Part shown: positions 1 through 7,065 of the stretch, piece by piece | Position numbering within the stretch: position 1 is the stretch's first letter | Layout: the number at the start of each line of letters is the position of its first letter | NCBI GenBank assembly: GCA_028871775.1 | Contig: JAGWMH010000053.1 | Coordinates: forward strand, 1-9,858 | DNA from: Betaproteobacteria bacterium | Lineage (GTDB): Bacteria; Pseudomonadota; Gammaproteobacteria; Burkholderiales; Gallionellaceae | Direction: 5' to 3' | DNA length: 9,858 nucleotides | Translations under genes and position numbers: made by a program | Notes under the pieces: model-generated | What the model was told of the DNA's origin: nothing | The model's input: only the letters and a program-made list of their open reading frames with translations | Databases searched by the model: none

Positions 1-1369
<1,369 letters not shown>

Positions 1370-1371
1370 CA

Positions 1372-1400
1372 AAGGTACTGTAAAGCTGCTCCAATAGCAA
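1372..1400 (-). promoter_or_regulatory. Weak candidate sigma70 promoter of thiC
   Basis: On the minus strand TTGCTA (1400-1395) and TACCTT (1377-1372) are separated by 17 bases. They match the consensus -35 at 4 of 6 and -10 at 3 of 6 positions. A start about 7 bases downstream would fall at the first bases of the riboswitch P1 helix, which is where it should be. The boxes are poor, and support comes mainly from position. Confidence 0.35.
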
Positions 1401-1415
1401 GTTGGCAGTTTAACG

Positions 1416-1444
1416 TTGAGCGGGACCGATGGCCTTGTTATACT
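1416..1444 (+). promoter_or_regulatory. Sigma70-type promoter of the pcm-like gene
   Basis: TTGAGC (1416-1421) and TATACT (1439-1444) are separated by the optimal 17 bases, matching consensus at 4 of 6 and 5 of 6 positions. Transcription would start near 1451, giving a leader of about 34 bases before the ATG at 1485. The boxes are back to back with the putative thiC promoter on the other strand, so the two genes share a very short divergent control region. Confidence 0.7.
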
Positions 1445-1484
1445 GCCCGTGCAGGATAACGATAATGCTTGGGAGCGGGATAAG

Positions 1485-2135
1485 ATGAAGAACTTGGAGC
1501 TGGTGCGCTTTAACATGGTGGAGCAACAGATCCGGCCTTGGGATGTGCTGGACATGCGTGTGCTGGATTTGCTGACCAAAGTCAAACGAGAACAGTTCGT
1601 GCCATCCGCCCGGCGGGACATGGCCTTCATGGACCTGGAAATCCCGCTTGGCTATGGCGCCAGCATGTGGCAGCCCAAGCTGGAGGCGCGCGCAGTGCAG
1701 GCGTTGCTGGTCGGGCGTGGCGACCGCGTGCTGGAAGTCGGCAGCGGCAGCGGCTATCTGACTGCCTTGTTGTCCCATCTCGCGGCGCACGTGACCAGCG
1801 TGGAAATCGTGCCGGAACTGCATGCGTTTGCGGAAAAGAACCTGGCGGCGCAGCATATCGACAACGTGACGCTGGCGCTGGGTGATGCGGCGCAGGGCTG
1901 GTCTGGTACGTATGACGTGATCGTGCTGACCGGTTCAGTGCCGATTTTGCCGGAAGCTTTCCAGAACAGCCTGACACCGGGCGGCCGCCTGTTTGCCATC
2001 GTTGGCGATGCACCGGCGATGCAGGCCAAACTGATAACCCGTGCGGCGCCCGGCGTATTCGAGAACACCACCCTGTTCGAAACCAGCGTCGCGCCGTTGC
2101 AGAATGTGCTGCAACCCAAGCGTTTCGTATTTTGA
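1485..2135 (+). CDS. Protein-L-isoaspartate O-methyltransferase family protein (Pcm-like)
   Basis: A 216-residue, SAM-dependent class I methyltransferase of the Pcm family (COG2518). The family type enzyme methylates L-isoaspartyl residues so that damaged proteins can be repaired in the cytoplasm. Visible motifs: the N-terminal RFNMVEQQIRPWDVLD block (8-23) typical of this subfamily; SAM motif I VLEVGSGSGYLTALL (82-96); an acidic post-I residue in SVEIVPE (105-111); ALGDAAQGW (131-139); and VLTGSVPILPEAF (147-159). The frame is open from a TTG at 1416, but that TTG is the promoter -35. The ATG at 1485, with GGGAG (1471-1475) nine bases before it, is the better start. The stretch matching the usual TISQP signature reads ASMWQP (59-64), so true isoaspartyl activity is uncertain. 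It is followed 73 bases later by tolC in the same direction. Confidence 0.88.
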   Translation: MKNLELVRFNMVEQQIRPWDVLDMRVLDLLTKVKREQFVPSARRDMAFMDLEIPLGYGASMWQPKLEARAVQALLVGRGDRVLEVGSGSGYLTALLSHLAAHVTSVEIVPELHAFAEKNLAAQHIDNVTLALGDAAQGWSGTYDVIVLTGSVPILPEAFQNSLTPGGRLFAIVGDAPAMQAKLITRAAPGVFENTTLFETSVAPLQNVLQPKRFVF

Positions 2136-2151
2136 TGCAAGGCTGCCCCGC

Positions 2152-2178
2152 TTGAAGTTAATTGCGTGGGCGTATAAT
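2152..2178 (+). promoter_or_regulatory. Candidate promoter of tolC
   Basis: A perfect TATAAT (2173-2178) lies 31 bases before the tolC ATG. The nearest -35 is TTGAAG (2152-2157) at a short 15-base spacing, or CTTGAA one base earlier at 16. The strong -10 with a suboptimal spacing suits a regulated promoter. A palindrome overlaps the -10 (separate entry). The predicted leader is only about 20-25 bases, with no strong Shine-Dalgarno beyond ACGGG. Confidence 0.55.
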
Positions 2179-2197
2179 ATTAGAATTATCTAATATT
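2176..2197. promoter_or_regulatory. Perfect AT-rich inverted repeat, candidate operator at the tolC promoter
   Basis: AATATTAGA (2176-2184) and TCTAATATT (2189-2197) are perfect inverted 9-base arms around ATTA. The left arm overlaps the last three bases of the -10 box and the rest covers the expected transcription start near 2185. A dimeric repressor bound here would block RNA polymerase. The size and position resemble sites of small winged-helix repressors such as ArsR or MarR families, but no such regulator gene is adjacent, so the partner is unknown. There is no T-run and the arms are AT-rich, so it does not look like a terminator for the upstream gene. Confidence 0.55.
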
Positions 2198-2208
2198 CAA
2201 TACGGGCC

Positions 2209-3537
2209 ATGACTATCACCAAATCGTTCTTTTTCGCGTTAACGGCATTGAGCGCGGCCTTCCCGGCTGGGGCGGCCGACCTGCTCGAAACCTACCATGC
2301 CGCACAAGCGCAGGATGCGGTATTCGCGGCGGCGCGCGCGACGCACCAGGCCGGGCAGGAGAAACTGCCGCAGGGCCGCTCGCTGCTGCTGCCCAGCGTG
2401 AGCCTGAGCGCCAACAGCACTTACAACGACAACAACATCCAGTATCGCGGCACCACCTTCTTCCCTTCCGGCACCAGCCGTTTCAACAGCAATGGCTACG
2501 GCGTGAACCTGACGCAGCCGCTGTTCCGCCAGCAAAGCTGGCTGGCCTATACCGAAGCCGGATTGCAGGTGGCCCAGGCCGATGCACAGTTCAACGGCGC
2601 GGAGCAGGACCTGATCCTGCGCGTGGCGCAAGCCTATTTCGACGTGCTGATCGCGCAGGACAGCGTGCAGCTCGCCGCGGCGCAGAAGACCGCCATTTCC
2701 GAACAACTGGAGCAGGCCAGGCGCAACTTCGAGGTGGGCACCGCCACCATCACCGACACCTACGAGGCGCAGGCGCGCTACGACCTGGTGGATGCGCAGG
2801 AGATCGCCGCGCAGAGCAACCTGGAGGTCAAGAAGCGCACGCTGCAGCAATTGACCAACGCCATGCCGGGCGACCTGCGCCAGCTGGGCCGGCAGTTCAA
2901 GCTGGAGGCGCTGCAACCGGCCGACATGGACCAGTGGGTGGAAGAGGCGCAGCGGCACAATTCGCAACTGGCCGTGGCGCAAGCCGCCGCGGAACTGGCC
3001 GAAAAGGAAGTGGCGCGCAACCGCGGCGGGCACTACCCGACGCTCGACCTGGTGGCCAATTATTCCGAGAACTCTGCCGGTGGCGGCAGCTTGGGAATTG
3101 GCAATGACAGCCGCAATGCCGCGGTCGGTGTGCAACTCAACCTGCCGCTGTTCCAGGGCGGGGCGACCCGGTCCAGGGTGCGCGAAGCCGAGGCCAACCG
3201 CGACCGTGCCAGGGAGGAACTGGAAACCGCGCGCCGCAACGTCGCCCTGCAAACGCGCCAGGCCTATCTGGGCGTGGTCAACGGCATCGCCCAGGTCAAG
3301 GCGCTGCAGCAGGCGCTGACCTCCAGCGAGAGCCTGCTGGAGGCCAGCAAGCTGGGGCAGGAAGTCGGGGTGCGCACCAACCTCGACGTGCTGAATGCGC
3401 AGCAGCAGCTCTACTCCACCCGCCGCGATCTGTACCAGGCCGAGTACAACTACCTGATCAGCCAATTAAAGCTTAAAGCCGCCGCCGGAACATTGATCGA
3501 AGATGATCTGGCCAGGGTTAATCAGGCGCTCTACTGA
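2209..3537 (+). CDS. tolC: TolC family outer membrane protein
   Basis: This 442-residue outer membrane factor should trimerise into a beta-barrel plus a periplasmic alpha-helical tunnel serving efflux pumps or type I secretion. It starts with a Sec signal peptide: MTITK, a hydrophobic core SFFFALTALSAAF, and a likely cut after AGA at residue 22, before ADLLETY. Two OEP repeats follow. The first has GVNLTQPLFRQQSWLAYTEA and the second GVQLNLPLFQGGATRSRVREA, which are the paired beta-strand and helix-entry motifs of TolC. Each is followed by long Ala/Gln/Glu/Arg-rich coiled-coil helices. FEVGTATITDTYEAQARYD and GVRTNLDVLNAQQQLYSTRRD are the matching second-helix motifs. Length fits the family. 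The start at 2209 is set by the signal peptide. Its 3' end overlaps the end of rfbD on the other strand by 7 bases. The partner pump is not in the window. Confidence 0.95.
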   Translation: MTITKSFFFALTALSAAFPAGAADLLETYHAAQAQDAVFAAARATHQAGQEKLPQGRSLLLPSVSLSANSTYNDNNIQYRGTTFFPSGTSRFNSNGYGVNLTQPLFRQQSWLAYTEAGLQVAQADAQFNGAEQDLILRVAQAYFDVLIAQDSVQLAAAQKTAISEQLEQARRNFEVGTATITDTYEAQARYDLVDAQEIAAQSNLEVKKRTLQQLTNAMPGDLRQLGRQFKLEALQPADMDQWVEEAQRHNSQLAVAQAAAELAEKEVARNRGGHYPTLDLVANYSENSAGGGSLGIGNDSRNAAVGVQLNLPLFQGGATRSRVREAEANRDRAREELETARRNVALQTRQAYLGVVNGIAQVKALQQALTSSESLLEASKLGQEVGVRTNLDVLNAQQQLYSTRRDLYQAEYNYLISQLKLKAAAGTLIEDDLARVNQALY

Positions 3538-4409
3538 TTTTCCAGGCACTCCCGCAGGGAAGCCTTCCAATCCGGTAATTGAATGCCAAACTGCTTGTGC
3601 AGTTTGGCGTTTGACAGCACAGAATACCTTGGCCGTTTTGCTGCGGTGGGAAATTCCGCGCTGCTGATGGCGCGCAAGGCCGGAGGATGAGCAAGACCGG
3701 CAAACAGGCCGTATTCTGCTGCGGCCTGCGCAAAACCAAACCATGAGGTTTGTCCCTGTGCGGTGAGGTGGTAGATCCCGTTAATCCGTTTCGGGTCAGT
3801 GTCAGCCAGATACAGGGCTATGGCCCGCGCCGTAGCCTGTGCAATCTCGCGGCTCCAGGTCGGCGCGCCAATCTGGTCGTCCACAATGGTCAGTTCGGAG
3901 CGCTCGGCGCCTATGCGCTTTATCGTGTTCAGGAAATTCTTGCCCTGCGCGTCATACACCCATGCAGTGCGGAAAATCAGGAAATGTGAAGCCTGCGCAC
4001 AAACCATCCGCTCCCCCATCAGTTTGCTGCGCCCATATGCATTTAACGGATTGGTGGTGTCCTGTTCGGTATAGGGAGCAGGCTTGGTCCCATCGAACAC
4101 GTAATCGGTGGAGTAATGGACCAGCAAGGCATTCAGTCGGGCCGCTTCTTCCGCCATGACGCCGGGCGCCATGCCATTCACCGTCATGGCAAGATCGGGC
4201 TCGGATTCCGCCTGGTCCACGGCGGTATAGGCTGCGGCATTGACGATGATGTCCGGGTTTGTTTTGCGTAATTGCATTCGGATGGCATCCGGGTCCGCCA
4301 AGTCCAATAGGTTCCTGTCCGGTGCAACCACCCTGCCCAGGGTGGCCAGTGTTCTGTGCAGTTCTCGTCCGACCTGCCCGGACTTGCCTGTCAGCAGGAT
4401 GGTACTCAT
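3531..4409 (-). CDS. rfbD: dTDP-4-dehydrorhamnose reductase RfbD (RmlD)
   Basis: A 292-residue extended short-chain dehydrogenase that catalyses the last step of dTDP-L-rhamnose synthesis, NAD(P)H-dependent reduction of dTDP-4-dehydro-L-rhamnose. The sequence shows the nucleotide-binding loop TGKSGQVG (7-14), NAAAYTAVDQAE (57-68), STDYVFDG (100-107), and the catalytic pair in YGRSK (125-129), followed by FRTAWVY. The C-terminal SNAKLHKQFGIQLPDWKASL matches the family end. Length is typical. The ATG at 4409 overlaps the rfbC stop as ATGA, indicating translational coupling as the last gene of the rfb operon. Its final two codons plus stop region overlap the convergent tolC end by 7 bases. A strong inverted repeat (3581-3612) sits inside its 3' coding end. 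Confidence 0.96.
   Translation of the reverse strand: MSTILLTGKSGQVGRELHRTLATLGRVVAPDRNLLDLADPDAIRMQLRKTNPDIIVNAAAYTAVDQAESEPDLAMTVNGMAPGVMAEEAARLNALLVHYSTDYVFDGTKPAPYTEQDTTNPLNAYGRSKLMGERMVCAQASHFLIFRTAWVYDAQGKNFLNTIKRIGAERSELTIVDDQIGAPTWSREIAQATARAIALYLADTDPKRINGIYHLTAQGQTSWFGFAQAAAEYGLFAGLAHPPALRAISSAEFPTAAKRPRYSVLSNAKLHKQFGIQLPDWKASLRECLENQ
3581..3612 (+). terminator. Candidate tolC terminator hairpin embedded in the rfbD coding sequence
   Basis: GCCAAACTGC (3585-3594) and GCAGTTTGGC (3599-3608) form a perfect 10-base stem with a TTGT loop. In plus-strand RNA it can be extended by four more pairs (two A-U and two G-U) to about 14. It begins 43 bases after the tolC stop, the expected place for a terminator. 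The following T-run is short (GTTTGACAG), so intrinsic termination may be weak; it could instead be an RNA 3'-end stabiliser. It codes for KLHKQFG in rfbD, so it must satisfy protein coding too. Confidence 0.45.
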
Positions 4410-4954
4410 TCAAACAGTTCGGCATCCCGGAAGCTTGTTCCCTGCCGGCCTTTCTCGGACAGGATGGGTTGTGCTCCCTGCAGCGGCCAGCTTATTGACA
4501 GATCAGGGTCGTTCCACAGAATGCATCGCTCGAATTCGGGTGCCCAGTAATCCGAGGTTTTGTAAATTACCTCGCTATGGTCGGCGAGCGACAGAAAGCC
4601 ATGCGCAAAGCCGGGAGGAATCCAGAACATAAGCCTGTTTTCCGCCGATAAGCGATGGCTTACCCATTGTCCCAGCGTAGGGGAATTTTTGCGCAGGTCG
4701 ACCGCCACATCGAAAATTTCCCCTGCCACAACCCGGATCAATTTGCCTTGGGGTTGTTTGATTTGATAATGCAGGCCGCGCAAGGCGTTCTTTACCGAGC
4801 CGGAATGATTATCCTGCACGAACGTGACAGCAACCCCGGCAAGCTGCACGAATCTGCGCTGGTTAAAGCTTTCAAAAAAGAAACCGCGCGCATCTTTAAA
4901 CACCTCGGGCTCAATAAGCAATGGCCCATGGATGGAAGTAGCAGTGACTTTCAT
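4406..4954 (-). CDS. rfbC: dTDP-4-dehydrorhamnose 3,5-epimerase RfbC (RmlC)
   Basis: A 182-residue cupin-fold epimerase that inverts C3 and C5 of dTDP-4-dehydro-6-deoxy-glucose, the third step to dTDP-L-rhamnose. Motifs: PLLIEPEVFKDARGFFFESF (11-30), VQDNHSGSVKNALRGLHYQ (46-64) with the expected catalytic His62, GKLIRVVAGEIFDVAVDLR (70-88), FWIPPGFAHGF (110-120), and VIYKTSDYWAPE (129-140) with Tyr131 at the usual acid position. Length is normal. The start ATG (4954-4952) shares its A with the last base of the rfbA TAA stop, giving TAATG. An AGGA lies 12 bases upstream, so translation is probably coupled to rfbA. The gene ends in an ATGA overlap with rfbD. Confidence 0.96.
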   Translation of the reverse strand: MKVTATSIHGPLLIEPEVFKDARGFFFESFNQRRFVQLAGVAVTFVQDNHSGSVKNALRGLHYQIKQPQGKLIRVVAGEIFDVAVDLRKNSPTLGQWVSHRLSAENRLMFWIPPGFAHGFLSLADHSEVIYKTSDYWAPEFERCILWNDPDLSISWPLQGAQPILSEKGRQGTSFRDAELFE

Positions 4955-5829
4955 TAAAGAACAGGTTCCTGCAGGAGCGCCAGCAAATATTGGCCGTATT
5001 CGTTCTTCGCGAGAGGCGCTGCCAATTTTTTGAGTTGTTCCGCCGAAATGTAAGCTTTGCGATAAGCGATTTCCTCGGGGCAGGAAATCTTCAAGCCCTG
5101 TCTTTTCTCCAGGGTTTGAATGAACATTGAGGCCTCAAGCAACGACGTATGCGTGCCGGTATCCAGCCAGGCAAGACCCCGGCGCATGACCTGAACATCC
5201 AGCATGCCCATTTCCAGATAGCGTTGCATCACGGCGGTGATTTCCAGTTCGCCGCGGGCCGACGGTTTGATGGACTTGGCAATTTCGATGACCTGGTTGT
5301 CATAGAAATACAACCCGGTTACCGCATAATTGGATTTCGGTTTGATGGGTTTTTCCTCGACGCTGATGGCGTGCCCGGTATTGTTGAACTCGACTACGCC
5401 ATAGCGCTCAGGATCATGTACGTGATAGGCGAAAACAGTCGCCCCGCTTTTCTTGTCGGCTGCGGGAAGCAGCAACTGTTCAAAATTGTGGCCGTAAAAA
5501 ATGTTGTCACCCAGCACCAGTGCGCATGTGTCGTTTCCAATAAACTGTTCGCCGATGATGAATGCCTGCGGAAGGCCGTCCGGCGAGGGTTGTACGGCAT
5601 AGGAGAAATTCATGCCCCACTGCGAACCGTCTCCCAGAAGCTGCTCGAAACGCGGCGTGTCCTGCGGGGTGGAGATCACCAGAATATCGCGTATCCCGGC
5701 CAGCATCAGCGTGGACAGCGGATAGTAGATCATCGGCTTGTCATAGACCGGTAGCAGTTGCTTGGAAATGGTATGGGTCACCGGATAGAGCCGGGTGCCT
5801 GAGCCGCCAGCGAGTATGATGCCTTTCAT
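4954..5829 (-). CDS. rfbA: Glucose-1-phosphate thymidylyltransferase RfbA (RmlA)
   Basis: A 291-residue nucleotidyltransferase that joins dTTP and glucose-1-phosphate to dTDP-glucose, the entry and feedback-controlled step of the pathway. Motifs: the N-terminal [13 protein letters not shown] (6-18), [20 protein letters not shown] (23-42), [11 protein letters not shown] (106-116) with the metal-binding Asp, VEEKP (157-161), and WLDTGTH (221-227). The frame is open upstream to 5922, but the ATG at 5829 is the true start. It gives the conserved MKGIILAGG, has AGGA eight bases before it in CAGGAAAACATC, and overlaps the rfbB stop as ATGA. It is the second gene of the operon and touches rfbC directly at its 3' end. 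Confidence 0.97.
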   Translation of the reverse strand: MKGIILAGGSGTRLYPVTHTISKQLLPVYDKPMIYYPLSTLMLAGIRDILVISTPQDTPRFEQLLGDGSQWGMNFSYAVQPSPDGLPQAFIIGEQFIGNDTCALVLGDNIFYGHNFEQLLLPAADKKSGATVFAYHVHDPERYGVVEFNNTGHAISVEEKPIKPKSNYAVTGLYFYDNQVIEIAKSIKPSARGELEITAVMQRYLEMGMLDVQVMRRGLAWLDTGTHTSLLEASMFIQTLEKRQGLKISCPEEIAYRKAYISAEQLKKLAAPLAKNEYGQYLLALLQEPVL

Positions 5830-6893
5830 GATGTTTTCCTGTCGCCGTAATTTTGTTGGATCCAGTTCTGGTATTCGCCGCTGATCACGGCGTCGGTCCA
5901 GGCGGTGTTTGCCAGATACCACGCCACTGTCTTGCGTAGCCCGGTTGCAAAGGTTTCCAGCGGTTTCCAGCCCAGTTCGCTGGCAATCTTTGAGGCGTCA
6001 ATCGCGTAGCGGCGGTCATGGCCGGGCCTGTCCTGCACGTAGGTGATGAGCGCTGTGTGCGGCTTGCCCTGCGGGTGCAGCTCATCGAGGATGGCGCAAA
6101 TTGCCTGGACGACTTCGAGATTGGTCTTCTCGTTCCAGCCGCCGATATTATATGTCTCCCCCAATCGCCCTTGCTCCAGTACCAGGCGCAACGCGCGTGC
6201 ATGGTCGTCCACATACAGCCAGTCGCGGATATGGTCGCCCTTGCCGTAGATGGGCAGCGGCTTGCCGTTGCACGCATTCAGGATCACCAGCGGGATCAGT
6301 TTTTCTGGAAACTGATAAGGGCCGTAATTGTTGGAGCAGTTGGTAGTGATTACAGGCAGGCCGTAGGTGTGATGCCATGCGCGCACCAGATGGTCCGAAG
6401 AAGCCTTGCTCGCCGAGTAAGGCGAATTCGGCTGGTAGGCGGTATCTTCGGTGAAAAAGCCGGTGTCGCCCAGGCTGCCATATACCTCATCGGTGGAGAT
6501 GTGGTGGAAGCGAAAAGCGCTCTTGCGTTCCGCAGGCAGCCCGCTCCAGTATTCCCGCGCGGCTTCCAGCAGGGTGTAAGTGCCGACGATATTGGTTTCG
6601 ATGAATGCTGCCGGGCCGCTGATGGAGCGGTCCACGTGGGACTCCGCGGCGAGGTGCATTACCGCATCCGGTTGGTGTTCGCGGAACAGGCGCGCGACTT
6701 CGGCCGCATCACAGATGTCCACGCGCTCGAAACGGTAACGCGGATCATCCGCAACCGATGACAGGGATTGCAGGTTGCCGGCATAGGTCAGTTTGTCAAC
6801 GTTGATGACCGTGACAGCGGTTTCCGCGATCAACTGGCGAATGACGGCAGAGCCGATAAACCCGGCGCCGCCGGTGATGAGGATTTTGTTCAT
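5826..6893 (-). CDS. rfbB: dTDP-glucose 4,6-dehydratase RfbB (RmlB)
   Basis: A 355-residue extended short-chain dehydrogenase that converts dTDP-glucose to dTDP-4-dehydro-6-deoxy-glucose with bound NAD, the second step of dTDP-L-rhamnose synthesis. Motifs: [11 protein letters not shown] (7-17) for [13 protein letters not shown] (32-41), [12 protein letters not shown] (80-91), STDEVYG (133-139) with the Thr-Asp-Glu catalytic set, PYSASK (158-163) with the Tyr/Lys pair, [17 protein letters not shown], and [19 protein letters not shown]. It is the first gene of rfbBACD. The ATG at 6893 gives the canonical MNKILITGG start, yet the bases before it (ATAGATAATTATT) contain no Shine-Dalgarno. Translation may therefore be inefficient, or the mRNA may have a very short leader. 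The 3' end overlaps rfbA by four bases. Confidence 0.97.
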   Translation of the reverse strand: MNKILITGGAGFIGSAVIRQLIAETAVTVINVDKLTYAGNLQSLSSVADDPRYRFERVDICDAAEVARLFREHQPDAVMHLAAESHVDRSISGPAAFIETNIVGTYTLLEAAREYWSGLPAERKSAFRFHHISTDEVYGSLGDTGFFTEDTAYQPNSPYSASKASSDHLVRAWHHTYGLPVITTNCSNNYGPYQFPEKLIPLVILNACNGKPLPIYGKGDHIRDWLYVDDHARALRLVLEQGRLGETYNIGGWNEKTNLEVVQAICAILDELHPQGKPHTALITYVQDRPGHDRRYAIDASKIASELGWKPLETFATGLRKTVAWYLANTAWTDAVISGEYQNWIQQNYGDRKTS

Positions 6894-6925
6894 AATAATT
6901 ATCTATGAAACCGCTGAATAAGCAT

Positions 6926-7041
6926 GTCATCGCGAGAATAAGCCGTTAGCCGCGAGCGAAGCGTGGCGGGAAGCGACGTGGCGATCCAGAACTATGTGAT
7001 CTTTGAGACTTTCTGGATTGCTTCGCTGCGCTCGCAATGAC
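6926..7041. repeat. Degenerate palindromic interspersed repeat between rfbB and waaA
   Basis: The outer ends GTCATCGCGAG (6926-6936) and CTCGCAATGAC (7031-7041) are inverted copies matching at 10 of 11 bases. Inner arms ATCCAGAA (6984-6991) and TTCTGGAT (7011-7018) are exact inverted copies around a 19-base centre. The right arm, read on the minus strand, is GTCATTGCGAGCGCAGCGAA followed by GCAATCCAGAA. I recognise this as the GTCATTGCGAG...GCAATCC type of repeat scattered in many bacterial genomes. The left arm is longer, with about 33 extra bases containing a second GCGAGCGAAGCG, so it looks decayed or rearranged. The repeat fills most of the 172-base gap and contains no gene. As RNA it could form a long hairpin after waaA. 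Confidence 0.75.
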
Positions 7042-7065
7042 GGTCTTGGACTTGTTCAATGTTTT

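Noticed and set aside
1416..1484. Upstream TTG start for the pcm-like gene
   Set aside because: The TTG coincides with the promoter -35 box and lies before the predicted transcript start. The ATG at 1485 has a GGGAG site.
2239..3465. 408-codon open frame on the minus strand inside tolC
   Set aside because: It mirrors the tolC coding frame in GC-rich sequence and reads as repetitive Leu/Gln/Gly/Arg with no motif. TolC on the plus strand has a signal peptide and both OEP repeats.
5830..5922. N-terminal extension of rfbA by 31 codons
   Set aside because: It lies entirely inside rfbB and would precede the conserved MKGIILAGG start, which has its own AGGA site.
5952..5971. Tandem 10-base direct repeat GGTTTCCAGC x2
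   Set aside because: It encodes the conserved GWKPLETF region of RfbB in frame. The duplication is explained by codons for W-K-P-L-E-T and shows no sign of slippage or disruption.
6018..6761. 247-codon plus-strand open frame over rfbB
   Set aside because: RfbB is certain on the minus strand; this is a mirror frame without family features.
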